Assembly: GCF_014197145.1 (NCBI RefSeq)
Contig: NZ_JACIEZ010000001.1
Span: forward strand, 496,001-560,000
DNA length: 64,000 nt
Source: Gellertiella hungarica
Lineage (GTDB): Bacteria > Pseudomonadota > Alphaproteobacteria > Rhizobiales > Rhizobiaceae
Direction of reading: 5' to 3'
Shown here: positions 44,305-53,616 of the stretch, one piece after another
Layout: each line of letters opens with the position of its first letter
Numbering within the stretch: position 1 is the stretch's first letter
Notes under the pieces: generated by a model
What the model was told of the DNA's origin: nothing
The model's input: the letters and a program-made list of their open reading frames with translations, nothing else
Database searches by the model: none
Position numbers and translations under genes: made by a program

Positions 44305-46238
44305 CCGGAATGGCAGCGCCCACAGGACAGGATGCGGGACTGACTTTGATCCCCGAGGCCGATCTGCAGCGCCACCGCCAGACGGCGCAGGCGCTGATCA
44401 CCCGCTTTTCCCTGGTGGGGCCTGCGGATGCGCCCGGTGCCACATCCATTGCCGGCACCGGCCGGCGCTTCGTTCCCACGGTCTCGACGGCGGGGCTTTC
44501 CCGTACCCGGGAGATCGAACTCGCGAAGACGGTCGCTTCCCGGCGGCCCGACGACCCGCTTCTGTCACCCGAGGCCCATGCGCTTCTTTACCGGGCGCGA
44601 CGCGGCGTCGAGGTGGCGCTCGCCGTGTCGGGGATCTTCGCCCGCCAGACAGACCTGGAAATCCTGCAGTCCCGCAATGCCCAGGCACCGCTTGCCGGCG
44701 AGGAGGCCGAGCGTTTCCGCTCGCTCCTGTCCGCATCGGCCTATGTGGCCGCCTTTGTCTTTTCCGCCTATGTCAGGCGCATGCTGCCGGGCGACGGGGA
44801 GGCTGCGGGGGATCTGCCCGCGCCGGATTATCTCTTCGAGACGCCGCAGGATGCGCTGAAGGCCATGATTGCGGGGCTTGACCGCGCGATCGCGACCGCC
44901 CCCGACGATGCGGCCATGGGAGCGGCGGCCCGACGCTATGCCGCGGAGGCGCTCGAGGGCCTCATCGAGCGGAAGAGCCGGTTCACAGGCCTGGCGGCCT
45001 TCATGTCGTCCCATCTGAAGCTCGAGACGGAGGACTTTGTCCTCGACGGTTTCGACCGCCCGCCGGCGGAGCGTACCCGTCCGCTCACGATGACCTTCCG
45101 CAAGCCGGAAGAGATCGTCGGCAACCATGTGGCAAAGCATCAGGCCATGCGGCTGGCGCGCATGCTGGTCGCCTATGATTTCGAACGGCGGATGAACCCC
45201 TTCGTCGAGCTCGGGGGCTTTCTCTTCACCTTCATCGGCGACGGCATGCCGGGCACGGGCAAGACCATGCTGATCCAGATGATGGCGGGCATGATCAACG
45301 ATTACTGCCAGATGGCGGGCTACCCCTTCCATTACGAGAATTTCGGCGTCGACCAGATCTCGTCCTATCAGGGCAAGTCCGGTCAGAACTGCAAGGAGTT
45401 CGTCCGCGCCGTTCTCAACCCGGATGTGATCGGCTTCGGGACCATCGACGACGTGGACCAGGTGGCGGCGCGCCGCAGCGACGACCGCGCCTCCGCCGGC
45501 CAGCAGGAGGTGACCGCCGTTCTGATGGAAAGCCTTGCGGGTGCTTCAACGGTGGTTCGCGGCAATGCCAGCTTCGGCATGTTCTCGAACTATCCCGAAA
45601 ACGTCGACGATGCCTTGCGGCAGCGTGCCGGCGCCCGCTGGCTGGTCGACGGACCGCAGACCCGCGAGGACTATATCGACATCTTCTCCATGCTCGTCGG
45701 GAAGAACCATTCCATTCCGCCCGGGGAGCATCAACCCCTGGCCGGGCAGGCGATCCGGAAGCCGGTCGCGGAAGCCTACGAGCGCTTTTCCGTGCCACAG
45801 GAGGAAGCCCTGCTGGCCGTCTGGGACCGGTTCCAGAAGGAGACGGGCGGCATCCGAACCCTTGCAGACATCGGCACCTATCTCTATCGGATACGGCAGG
45901 CCGAGCCGCGCTTCACCGGCCGCGCGATCAAGAACATCGCCGATGCCGTCAAGATGCGGGCGATGGACGTGGAGCTGCCGGACGATTGGTTTGCGACCCC
46001 GGAGGCCTTCCTCCACAAGCCCTATGACGAAAAGGTTGCGATGATCTCGGCGCTGCGCGGTCCCGTCACCATCGAGATGGTGCTGCAGGAGATCAACCGG
46101 TACGCCGAAAGCGAGCTGCGCTACTCGGACAAGGCCGATGCCGCCGCCGTGGCCGAGATCGTTCGCCGGGAACGCCAGCGCGAACGCGCGGTGAGGGAAA
46201 TCGAAACCTTGAAGCAGGACGGACGTTGGGAACCCTGA
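44301..46238 (+). CDS. AAA+ ATPase, third gene of the unassigned operon
   Basis: A 645-residue protein. Residues 1-290 are helical and lack a recognised domain. The AAA module starts near 290, with Walker A GDGMPGTGKT at 313-322, a Walker-B-like VIGFGTIDDVD at 376-386 (with Asp383-Asp384 in place of the usual DE) and candidate arginine fingers Arg440, Arg442 and Arg446 in ALRQRAGARW. The C-terminal ~130 residues end in a charged helix. The NFGVDQISSYQGKSGQNCKEF segment between the Walker motifs probably contains pore-loop residues. It is likely the motor of the complex encoded by this operon. Confidence 0.85.
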   Translation: MTGMAAPTGQDAGLTLIPEADLQRHRQTAQALITRFSLVGPADAPGATSIAGTGRRFVPTVSTAGLSRTREIELAKTVASRRPDDPLLSPEAHALLYRARRGVEVALAVSGIFARQTDLEILQSRNAQAPLAGEEAERFRSLLSASAYVAAFVFSAYVRRMLPGDGEAAGDLPAPDYLFETPQDALKAMIAGLDRAIATAPDDAAMGAAARRYAAEALEGLIERKSRFTGLAAFMSSHLKLETEDFVLDGFDRPPAERTRPLTMTFRKPEEIVGNHVAKHQAMRLARMLVAYDFERRMNPFVELGGFLFTFIGDGMPGTGKTMLIQMMAGMINDYCQMAGYPFHYENFGVDQISSYQGKSGQNCKEFVRAVLNPDVIGFGTIDDVDQVAARRSDDRASAGQQEVTAVLMESLAGASTVVRGNASFGMFSNYPENVDDALRQRAGARWLVDGPQTREDYIDIFSMLVGKNHSIPPGEHQPLAGQAIRKPVAEAYERFSVPQEEALLAVWDRFQKETGGIRTLADIGTYLYRIRQAEPRFTGRAIKNIADAVKMRAMDVELPDDWFATPEAFLHKPYDEKVAMISALRGPVTIEMVLQEINRYAESELRYSDKADAAAVAEIVRRERQRERAVREIETLKQDGRWEP

Positions 46239-46280
46239 GATGATCGACCCTGCGCCATCGCCCCCGAAGGCATGCACTTC

Positions 46281-47579
46281 ATGAAGCACCTACTGGAATC
46301 CGAGCTCGTCTATGGACGCCTCCTTCTCATCGAGGAGCCCCATCTCGTTCAGCGTTACAACAAGGCGCTTGCGGGATTCGGTCTTCCGCCGGTGACGCTG
46401 GAGCGCTTCCGCATCGACATGATGGGCTTCTCGCCCGAAGTGGCACAGGCGCTGGGCGATCTGGATTATCTCGATCCGCTCAAGGTCAACCGGCGCTTCA
46501 TCATCCTGACGCCGGAGCAGGAGCGGTTGCCGCTGGCCCATTCCAGCTTTTCGAACACGGGTGCGCTGATGCACCGCTTCTTCGAGGCGAATGCACGGGC
46601 GCTGCATGCCATCACCATCAAGGATGCGGTCTACGGGGAGATCGAGGACTCGGTGGCGGCGGTCGACACGCTGGACGATCTGCTTTCGATCAACGAGGTG
46701 CGCTTCCGGGTTCTTTCGGCAGACGACCTGCTGGGCAAGGCCGCCGATCTGCGCGGTCTCGTCGACCGGCTCGTTGCCGAGGACGATCTCTGGCGGGACG
46801 ACGAAACCCTGAACCGCATGGTGGAGCTGGCCAGGGTGACCGGCGACATCCGCCAGAACGCGCTGGTGCCCGATCAGCTGGTCTTCCGGCACGAAGCCTT
46901 CTGGGCCAATCATTTTGGCGGCGTCTATGTCTTTCTCGACGAGAAAACGGCAACGGTGATCTGCGATCCCGAAGCGCCTGGCTTCCGGCGCTCGCGGCCC
47001 TGGCAGGTGAGCTATATCCCCGCGAACGACCCGAAGCTGATCTTCGACTTTCTGGCTCGTACCGGCAGGTTACAGCTGCCCCGTGCCAGCTGGGTGACGC
47101 AATCGGGCCTGATCGAACACCGCCGCGCCATGGCGGTCGAGGACCTGATCGCCCACGCTCTGCCGGAGACCGATTTCTCCCGGCTGGATCCCGTCTTTAT
47201 CCAGACCTTCCTGCAGCGCAATGCATCGGCGGTGACGGCGGAGGGGACCTACCCCTTCCTGACCGAAAAGCTGCGCGAGCTTGGCGAGACCGGAGAGGTG
47301 CGGCTCGATCTCGTTGCGCCCCGTCAGCGCTTCCTGCTTGTCAGGGCCGAGCCCGGCCACCGGGACGCCTGGCTGACGAACCGCCTGATCGCGGCGCAAA
47401 TACCGCAGGACTATCTGTCCCGCTTCATCTTCGACCGGGAGGGCTTCTATCTCAGATATGAGGAATACAGCGATAATTTTCGCGCCCATGTTGTCTCACG
47501 GCTGACAAGCTCATATCTCAGAAACAAGCGAGCCATTCGCGAAAAACTCTACGCTATGGGAGACGAGGACCATGCTTGA
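46281..47579 (+). CDS. unknown protein, fourth gene of the AAA+ operon (possibly DUF6638-like)
   Basis: A 432-residue soluble protein starting MKHLLESELVYGRLLLIEEPHLVQRYN. The first half is mainly helical and the second half mixed, with HEAFWANHFGGVYVFLDEK and a C-terminal basic helix LTSSYLRNKRAIREKLY. ATG 46281 has AAGG ten bases upstream; ATG 46272, three codons earlier, is too close to it. From memory it may belong to DUF6638, but I cannot confirm that. The last eight bases overlap the next gene. Confidence 0.8.
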   Translation: MKHLLESELVYGRLLLIEEPHLVQRYNKALAGFGLPPVTLERFRIDMMGFSPEVAQALGDLDYLDPLKVNRRFIILTPEQERLPLAHSSFSNTGALMHRFFEANARALHAITIKDAVYGEIEDSVAAVDTLDDLLSINEVRFRVLSADDLLGKAADLRGLVDRLVAEDDLWRDDETLNRMVELARVTGDIRQNALVPDQLVFRHEAFWANHFGGVYVFLDEKTATVICDPEAPGFRRSRPWQVSYIPANDPKLIFDFLARTGRLQLPRASWVTQSGLIEHRRAMAVEDLIAHALPETDFSRLDPVFIQTFLQRNASAVTAEGTYPFLTEKLRELGETGEVRLDLVAPRQRFLLVRAEPGHRDAWLTNRLIAAQIPQDYLSRFIFDREGFYLRYEEYSDNFRAHVVSRLTSSYLRNKRAIREKLYAMGDEDHA

Positions 47580-48690
47580 CCCGATCATCGCCTTTTTCGA
47601 GCGCGTGTTTCGCGCCATCGGCCGGGGCTTCGGCCTGGTGATCGCCTGGCTCGTATGGCCCTTCATGGCTGCCCATGGCTGGTACAGCGGCCGGAGCTTT
47701 CTGGTGCGCATACCGATTGCGGCCTTTCTGGTCGCCCTGGTTGGCCTCTACGGCTACTTCATCTGGCAGACGCAGGTCTGGACCAGTTTCAACCCCAACT
47801 TCATCGACCGCTACAAGCTGGGCGAGCGAAATCTTTCGGCCGGACTGGAAAAGCCCGCGGCCTCCGGCGCCGCCAGGACCTGCCAGCGCTCGGCGATCGT
47901 CGACGTGACTGCCGAACTCATCGACGACAACGTCAACAGGAACGCATGGATTTCCTCCATGCTGCTCTACAAGCTCGGGCTCTTCGGCACGGACTGGGAT
48001 CACACGCCCTTCCTAGACAACAAGGCCTCCTTCCAGCGCGGCGTGAACGAGGCGGTGCGCCGCACGACGGTGGAACTGGTGGATACGCTGGTGCGCATGC
48101 GCGGCACCTCGGCCATCAACAACAACCTGCAGAGCGCCCGCAGCAAGCTGCAATATGAGGAGAGCAACTGGTACTTCGGCCTCTCGCCCTTCGGGCCGCT
48201 CACGCCGACGCCGAGCCAGTACCGGGCTGCCATCGACGACCTCAAAGCCTTCAACACCGAGCTGGAGAGTTGCGCGGCCAATTTCGATACCCGCGCCGAC
48301 AATCTGCTGGTTTTCGTGGATCGCGTCGCCAACTCGCTCGGCGGCACGTCCGCCATCCTCAAGGAGCGGGCGGAGAAGCATGCCAATGGCTGGTTCGACA
48401 CCCGGGCGGACGATCGCTTCTGGTTCGCCTACGGGCAGCTTTACGGCTATTACGCCATCCTGTCTGCGGTGCGGGCCGATTTCGACCAGGTGCTGAACGA
48501 GCGTAACCTGAAGCCGATCTGGATCGAAACACTGAAGCAGTTCCAGGCGGCGCTTGCGGTGCAGCCGGCTATCATCTCGAACGGGCGGGAGGACGGCTGG
48601 ATCATGCCCAACCATCTCTCGACGATGGGCTTCTACATTCTGCGCGTGCGTTCGAACCTCGTGGAAATCCGCTCGATCATCGACCGCTGA
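47572..48690 (+). CDS. membrane-anchored DUF2333-like protein, last gene of the AAA+ operon
   Basis: A 372-residue protein with a hydrophobic helix at about 18-34 and a clear membrane span at about 44-65 (VRIPIAAFLVALVGLYGYFIW), followed by a ~300-residue domain outside the cytoplasm. Conserved-looking features are NWYFGLSPFGPLTPTPSQYR and two cysteines that could pair (Cys near 103 and 238). The layout fits DUF2333, whose function is unknown. It overlaps the previous gene by eight bases and precedes a strong terminator. It would anchor the operon's complex to the inner membrane. Confidence 0.8.
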   Translation: MLDPIIAFFERVFRAIGRGFGLVIAWLVWPFMAAHGWYSGRSFLVRIPIAAFLVALVGLYGYFIWQTQVWTSFNPNFIDRYKLGERNLSAGLEKPAASGAARTCQRSAIVDVTAELIDDNVNRNAWISSMLLYKLGLFGTDWDHTPFLDNKASFQRGVNEAVRRTTVELVDTLVRMRGTSAINNNLQSARSKLQYEESNWYFGLSPFGPLTPTPSQYRAAIDDLKAFNTELESCAANFDTRADNLLVFVDRVANSLGGTSAILKERAEKHANGWFDTRADDRFWFAYGQLYGYYAILSAVRADFDQVLNERNLKPIWIETLKQFQAALAVQPAIISNGREDGWIMPNHLSTMGFYILRVRSNLVEIRSIIDR

Positions 48691-48713
48691 TCCGAGGTCC
48701 GGCTAACCGGCAC

Positions 48714-48743
48714 AAAAAAACCGGCGCACCGCGCCGGTTTTTT
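48714..48743. terminator. bidirectional terminator between the AAA+ operon and the luxR-type gene
   Basis: AAAAAACCGGCGC-ACC-GCGCCGGTTTTTT is a perfect stem with a three-base loop. A-runs and T-runs on both sides let it terminate the rightward operon and the leftward LuxR-type gene. Confidence 0.92.
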
Positions 48744-48766
48744 CCTGTCTGGATTCGGTGTTGCGT

Positions 48767-49546
48767 TCAGGCGATGAGCTTGAGGCGGAGCGCCTTCGCC
48801 ACCAGCTGGGTACGGTTCACGCAGTCGAGCTTGCGGATGGCATTGGTGAGATAGGCATTCACGGTGTGGTCGGAGAGGGTCAGGATCTGGCCGATCTCCA
48901 CCGAGGTCTTGCCCTGTGCCGTCCAGCTCACCACCTCCAGCTCGCGCGCCGAAAGCGGATTATGCTGTGCGTCGCGGCTCATGGTGATATGGCCGAAGAC
49001 TTCGAGCGCCTGCAGCGACAGCATCGAGAGCTCGTTGATCTCGCTCTGGGTGAGGGCACTGCGGGCACCATCGAAGCGCAGGCCGTAGCGATGTCCGTCG
49101 CTCAGGAAGAACGAAATGATCACCCCCGAGCTCAGACCGTGGCGGCCCATGAGGTCGCAGAGCTCCACCACCGGCTGCTTCGAGCCCGGACCCTTCAGAT
49201 CGTCCACCGTCCAGGAGATCGGCAGCATGGAGCGCCTGACCTTGATGGATACAGGGCAGTGCGTCAGCATCTGGCCCCGGTCGAAGTCGCGCAGGAACGC
49301 CTGCGGCAGCGTCGACTCGTGGATGAGCGGCCCGAGGATCTTCTCCTGCTCGGAAGGGATCCTCAGCAGCGAGACAAAATCGTAATTGAAGGATTGGCGC
49401 ATGTTTCCGAGCGCTATCCTCAGTGCCTCCCGGCTCTTGGCTGCTGCAAGTTCCCCAGTCAGCAAGGTTTGGCGTCCGGTATTGATCATTGAACCATTCC
49501 GGCCCGGACCGCGAACCATGGCAACGGCAGCCCGAGACTCAATCAT
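48767..49546 (-). CDS. LuxR-type transcriptional regulator
   Basis: A 259-residue protein (start 49546; ATG 49489 would give 240 residues). The C-terminal ~65 residues are a LuxR helix-turn-helix with LSARELEVVSWTAQGKTSVEIGQIL and HTVNAYLTNAIRKLDCVNRTQLV. The N-terminal ~170 residues resemble an autoinducer-binding domain, including ISWTVDDL and a GLSSGVIISFF segment. The ligand is unknown and no luxI-type synthase gene is in the window, so it would be an orphan regulator. No clear ribosome binding site distinguishes the starts. Confidence 0.85.
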   Translation of the reverse strand: MIESRAAVAMVRGPGRNGSMINTGRQTLLTGELAAAKSREALRIALGNMRQSFNYDFVSLLRIPSEQEKILGPLIHESTLPQAFLRDFDRGQMLTHCPVSIKVRRSMLPISWTVDDLKGPGSKQPVVELCDLMGRHGLSSGVIISFFLSDGHRYGLRFDGARSALTQSEINELSMLSLQALEVFGHITMSRDAQHNPLSARELEVVSWTAQGKTSVEIGQILTLSDHTVNAYLTNAIRKLDCVNRTQLVAKALRLKLIA

Positions 49547-49669
49547 GTTGCGGTTGTACAGCTTTGCACGCGGCGGATTTAAGACGTAAGTCGAAACCTA
49601 TGCAATGCTAAATCTTGTATCAAGACATGATGCTGTTCTAAAACGGTCGCCAAATGGCCGCTAAATGCC

Positions 49670-50131
49670 TCAAACAGGCAAGAGAGCCGTGCCCTTTACC
49701 TCTTCCATTACCGCGTAGGTATGGGTCTCCCGGACGCCCGGAAGCGGGAGAATCACTTCGGACAGGAACTGGCGGTAGGCTTCCATGCCTGCGACTCGCG
49801 CCTTTACGAGATAATCGAAGCCGCCTGCAATCATGTGACATTCCATGACGTCGTCCGAACGTTTCACGGCGGCATTGAAGCTGTCGAAAACATCGGGGGT
49901 GGTGCGGTCGAGCTTGACCTCGACGAAGACCAGAAGGTTGCGGCCGAGCTTCTCGGGCGAAAGGATCGCCATGTAGCCGGTGATGTAGCCGTCGCGCGTG
50001 AGCCGCTTGACCCGCTCGGCCGTGGCGGTCGGGGAGAGATTGACCCTCTCGGACAGCTCGATGTTGGACAGACGGCCTTCCTTCTGGAGTGCCCGGAGGA
50101 TTTTGCGGTCGAGCCGGTCAAGTTCCTTCAT
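49670..50131 (-). CDS. Lrp/AsnC-family regulator
   Basis: A 153-residue protein with an N-terminal helix-turn-helix (LDRKILRALQKEGRLSNIELSERVNLSPTATAERVKRL, residues ~5-42) and a C-terminal RAM ligand-binding domain (CHMIAGGFDYLVKARV). AGGGAAAA precedes ATG 50131. Members respond to amino acids such as leucine. It may be the general Lrp of this organism or a specific paralogue. Confidence 0.92.
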   Translation of the reverse strand: MKELDRLDRKILRALQKEGRLSNIELSERVNLSPTATAERVKRLTRDGYITGYMAILSPEKLGRNLLVFVEVKLDRTTPDVFDSFNAAVKRSDDVMECHMIAGGFDYLVKARVAGMEAYRQFLSEVILPLPGVRETHTYAVMEEVKGTALLPV

Positions 50132-50267
50132 TTTTCCCTGTCCCTTTTCTGCCCAGCCATTTTTGCAACCAGAAAACCTTACAAAAACCCGCGGCAAGAT
50201 CAACTCGCAAGGCGCCCGCCGGGCACGCGGCCCATTGACGCCCGCAGGCCGGTGACGCCCCCGGGGC

Positions 50268-50795
50268 TCAGCCTTCCGGGCTCGCCTTCTTCTTGGCCAC
50301 CATCTTTTCCAGAACGCCGAGCATCAGCGCCGACAGCACGAAGGCGAGATGGATGATCGTGAACCACATGAGCTTGTCGTTTTCATACTGGCTCGCGTTC
50401 ATGAAGACCTGCAGCAGGTGGATCGAGGAAATCGCCACGATCGAGGACGCGACCTTGATCTTGAGGCTGCCGCTGTCGAGCTTGCCGAGGAAGGAGACCT
50501 CGTTTTCCGTCTCCTTGTCTTCCGCTTCCTCGAATCGCGACACGAAATTCTCGTAACCGGAGATCATCACCATCACGATGAGGCTTGCGACGAGCGCGGC
50601 GTCGATGAGGCCGAGGATCGCCAGGATCATCCCCGCTTCGTCATAGTCGAAGACATGGATCGCGACCTTGTAGAACTTCCCCAGGAAGGACAGCGCATAG
50701 ATGGCCAGGGCCCCCACCAGGCCCATGTAGAACACAACCAGCAGCCAGCGGCTTGAGAGGATGATGCGTTCGATGATCAGCTCGATCGACTTCAT
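50268..50795 (-). CDS. YqhA/UPF0114-family membrane protein
   Basis: A 175-residue protein with four hydrophobic segments and the family segments IIERIILSSRWLLVVFYMGLV, GLIDAALVASLIVMVMISGYENFVS and SSIHLLQVFMN. The function of this family is unknown. It stands alone on the minus strand. The 290 bases between it and fhs contain no supported gene. Confidence 0.9.
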   Translation of the reverse strand: MKSIELIIERIILSSRWLLVVFYMGLVGALAIYALSFLGKFYKVAIHVFDYDEAGMILAILGLIDAALVASLIVMVMISGYENFVSRFEEAEDKETENEVSFLGKLDSGSLKIKVASSIVAISSIHLLQVFMNASQYENDKLMWFTIIHLAFVLSALMLGVLEKMVAKKKASPEG

Positions 50796-51085
50796 GGAGA
50801 TGCAAATTCCCGTTGAACGGCAGATTTGCGGTGCATTTGGCACGGGAGGGGCCCGCTCTTCAAGCGCTCCGGAGCGTTCGCGGCCGAAAAGCGACATGCA
50901 TGCCGCTTATGAAAGACACCCTCCGATCCGACCGCGAACTTCCGGTTCAGGCGGCGGCAGCGGCGTGGACAGAATGTCGCAATTGATCAACAAGGTGGCT
51001 GAACCCGGCGTGGATTTCATCTCCGATTGGGGCTCTATTGCGCCCATCTTGCCTTTCCATCTGTTTGCCTAGGGAGCGAATTCAA

Positions 51086-52765
51086 ATGGCAGAAGTGAAG
51101 TCCGATATCGAAATCGCGCGCGCCGCGAAAAAGAAGCCGATCCTCGAGATCGGTGCCAAGCTTGGCATTCCGTCCGAGCATCTGCTGCCCTACGGTCATG
51201 ACAAGGCGAAGATCTCCGCCGAATTCATCGCCCAGCAGAAGGACAAGAAGAACGGCAAGCTCGTTCTCGTGACCGCCATCAATCCGACGCCGGCAGGCGA
51301 AGGCAAGACGACGACGACCGTTGGCCTCGGCGACGGCCTGAACCGCATCGGCAAGAAGGCCGTGATCTGCATCCGCGAAGCTTCGCTCGGGCCCTGCTTC
51401 GGCGTGAAGGGTGGCGCGGCTGGCGGCGGTTATGCCCAGGTCGTTCCGATGGAAGACATGAACCTGCACTTCACGGGTGACTTCCACGCCATCACCTCTG
51501 CCCATAACCTACTGGCAGCACTGATCGACAACCACATCTACTGGGGCAACGAGCAGAACATCGACATCCGCCGCATCGCATGGCGCCGCGTGATGGACAT
51601 GAACGACCGCGCGCTGCGCGAGATCGTCTGCTCGCTCGGCGGCGTTGCCAACGGCTATCCGCGTGAAGCCGGCTTCGACATCACCGTCGCTTCCGAAGTG
51701 ATGGCGATTCTCTGCCTTTCCAACGACCTGAAGGACCTGGAAAAGCGTCTCGGCAACATCATCATCGGCTACCGCCGCGACAAGACCCCGGTCTTTGCCC
51801 GCGACATCAAGGCCGATGGCGCCATGACCGTTCTGCTCAAGGACGCCATGCAGCCGAACCTCGTGCAGACTCTGGAACACAACCCGGCCTTCGTGCATGG
51901 CGGTCCGTTCGCCAACATCGCCCACGGCTGCAACTCGGTCGTTGCCACCACCACCGCGCTGAAGCTCGGTGAATATGTGGTCACCGAAGCCGGCTTCGGT
52001 GCCGACCTCGGCGCGGAAAAGTTCTTCGACATCAAGTGCCGCAAGGCCGGTCTCTCGCCTGACGTTGCCGTCATCGTCGCGACCGCCCGCGCCATGAAGA
52101 TGAACGGCGGCGTGAAGAAGGAAGACCTCGGCAAGGAAAACATCGACGCGGTCAAGAAGGGCTGCGCCAACCTCGGCCGCCACATCCAGAACGTGAAGAA
52201 GTTCGGCGTGCCTGTCGTTGTCGGCATCAACCACTTCTACTCGGACACCGACGGCGAAATCCAGGCGATCAAGGACTACGTCGCCACGCTTGGCGCCGAA
52301 GCCATCCTCTGCAAGCACTGGGCCCACGGCTCTGCCGGCATCGAAGACCTCGCCCGCAAGGTCGTCGAGCTTGCCGAATCCGGCCAGTCGCAGTTCGCTC
52401 CGCTCTATCCGGATGAAATGCCGCTGTTCGAAAAGATCGAAACCATTGCCAAGTCCATCTACCATGCCGGCGAAGTCATCGCCGACAAGTCGGTCCGCGA
52501 CCAGCTGCGTTCGTGGGAAGAGCAGGGCTACGGCAACCTGCCGATCTGCATGGCCAAGACCCAGTACTCCTTCTCGACCGACCCGAACCTGCGCGGCGCG
52601 CCGTCGGGCCACACCGTTCCGGTCCGTGAGGTTCGCCTCTCCGCCGGCGCCGGCTTCATCGTCGTCATCACCGGCGAGATCATGACCATGCCGGGCCTGC
52701 CGAAGGTCCCGTCCTCGGAAAAGATCTACCTCAACGAACAGGGCTACATCGAAGGCCTGTTCTAA
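51086..52765 (+). CDS. fhs: formate--tetrahydrofolate ligase
   Basis: A 559-residue enzyme with the ATP-binding [35 protein letters not shown] and HFTGDFHAI segments typical of FTHFS. It joins formate to tetrahydrofolate using ATP to give 10-formyl-THF for purine and serine metabolism. AGGGAGCGA precedes ATG 51086. A strong terminator follows the stop by about 30 bases. Codon choice is more biased than that of the neighbours, consistent with high expression. Confidence 0.97.
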   Translation: MAEVKSDIEIARAAKKKPILEIGAKLGIPSEHLLPYGHDKAKISAEFIAQQKDKKNGKLVLVTAINPTPAGEGKTTTTVGLGDGLNRIGKKAVICIREASLGPCFGVKGGAAGGGYAQVVPMEDMNLHFTGDFHAITSAHNLLAALIDNHIYWGNEQNIDIRRIAWRRVMDMNDRALREIVCSLGGVANGYPREAGFDITVASEVMAILCLSNDLKDLEKRLGNIIIGYRRDKTPVFARDIKADGAMTVLLKDAMQPNLVQTLEHNPAFVHGGPFANIAHGCNSVVATTTALKLGEYVVTEAGFGADLGAEKFFDIKCRKAGLSPDVAVIVATARAMKMNGGVKKEDLGKENIDAVKKGCANLGRHIQNVKKFGVPVVVGINHFYSDTDGEIQAIKDYVATLGAEAILCKHWAHGSAGIEDLARKVVELAESGQSQFAPLYPDEMPLFEKIETIAKSIYHAGEVIADKSVRDQLRSWEEQGYGNLPICMAKTQYSFSTDPNLRGAPSGHTVPVREVRLSAGAGFIVVITGEIMTMPGLPKVPSSEKIYLNEQGYIEGLF

Positions 52766-52796
52766 GAACCGGTTTCGAAGGTTCAGAAACAAAGAG

Positions 52797-52823
52797 CCCG
52801 GCGCAGCGATGCGCCGGGTTTTT
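52797..52823 (+). terminator. fhs intrinsic terminator
   Basis: CCCGGCGCA-GCGA-TGCGCCGGG forms a perfect nine-pair stem followed by TTTTT (52819-52823). Confidence 0.92.
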
Positions 52824-52826
52824 CAA

Positions 52827-53162
52827 TCAGCCCTTATGGTTTAGAGGGGGCTGCCAACGAGAGATCAGATCGCTTTCGATAGATTTTCTGACTTCATCAT
52901 CTGCGGGCGCAAGCATAAGGTGAATTTCGTTTACCCCCAACTGAAGTGCGGGGCGTAGTTTCTCATGATTTCTCAGTCGCCGCTTCATGTCGATGGCCTG
53001 GCCGATGTATATTGCTTCACAGCCCTCACGCGTGGCTTTTGATAGTATATAGATGCCCGGTAGCTCTGTTGGTTCGTTTCCTGCCTGCAGGACCTCAAAT
53101 CGGTATTGAATTCCGGAGGAGCCTTTCCAATTAACATAACTGTACACGGTGAAATCCTTCAT
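52827..53162 (-). CDS. small GIY-YIG-domain protein
   Basis: A 111-residue protein from ATG 53162; a TTG start at 53198 is possible but has no ribosome binding site. It contains the GIY-YIG core elements PGIYILSK and AIYIGQAIDMKRRLRNHEKLRPAL, with the conserved Arg, and ends in a SDLISRWQPPLNHKG segment that supplies the late Glu/Asp of the fold. Members include UvrC-like, homing and restriction nucleases; this lone domain cannot be assigned a target. The surrounding DNA is clearly richer in AT than its neighbours, suggesting recent transfer. Confidence 0.7.
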   Translation of the reverse strand: MKDFTVYSYVNWKGSSGIQYRFEVLQAGNEPTELPGIYILSKATREGCEAIYIGQAIDMKRRLRNHEKLRPALQLGVNEIHLMLAPADDEVRKSIESDLISRWQPPLNHKG

Positions 53163-53337
53163 TGGGGAGGGTATGTTCACGAAACGTTTCGAGAACAATG
53201 ACGTTATACTGCTTAGCTTGTGATAAAGTAAATGCGAAAATTAGTGGATTATAAATTGTGTTCATTTATCGGATTGGCTTGCCTAAGTTTTCGACTGCGA
53301 TATGGGCTAGATCATATAGCGAAGTGGGCAGAACTTC

Positions 53338-53616
53338 ATGGCTGAACTGACGGACGAGCAGTTCACCCCCGCGATGGAACGCGGTGTTGAAGCAGACAGG
53401 GCGGAACCCCGGGCTTCTGCCGTGCACTATGACGATGCTGGCCGACGGGTGCAGGTGGCGTTGCGCAACGGCTGCACCTTCACCTTCCCCGTGTCGCTGG
53501 TGGCCGAGCTCGCAGAGGCCGCCCAGGAAGATCTGAAGGAGGTACGCGTTGCCGGCACAGGGACAGGCATCCGCTTTCCGAAACTGGATGTAGACCTCTC
53601 GGTTCCCGGCTTCTGA
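53338..53616 (+). CDS. DUF2442-domain protein
   Basis: A 92-residue protein with the DUF2442 pattern: a short beta strand with HYDDAGRRVQVALRNGCTFTFP and a LAEAAQEDLKEVRVAGTGTGIRFPKLDVDLSVPG segment. DUF2442 proteins often occur in two-gene, toxin-antitoxin-like pairs, but their reaction is unknown. The stop overlaps the start of the 39-residue basic gene (TGATG). Confidence 0.8.
   Translation: MAELTDEQFTPAMERGVEADRAEPRASAVHYDDAGRRVQVALRNGCTFTFPVSLVAELAEAAQEDLKEVRVAGTGTGIRFPKLDVDLSVPGF

Noticed and set aside
50974-51072. A 32-codon frame just upstream of fhs, possible leader peptide
   Set aside because: No regulatory codon run, weak ribosome binding site and no following hairpin.
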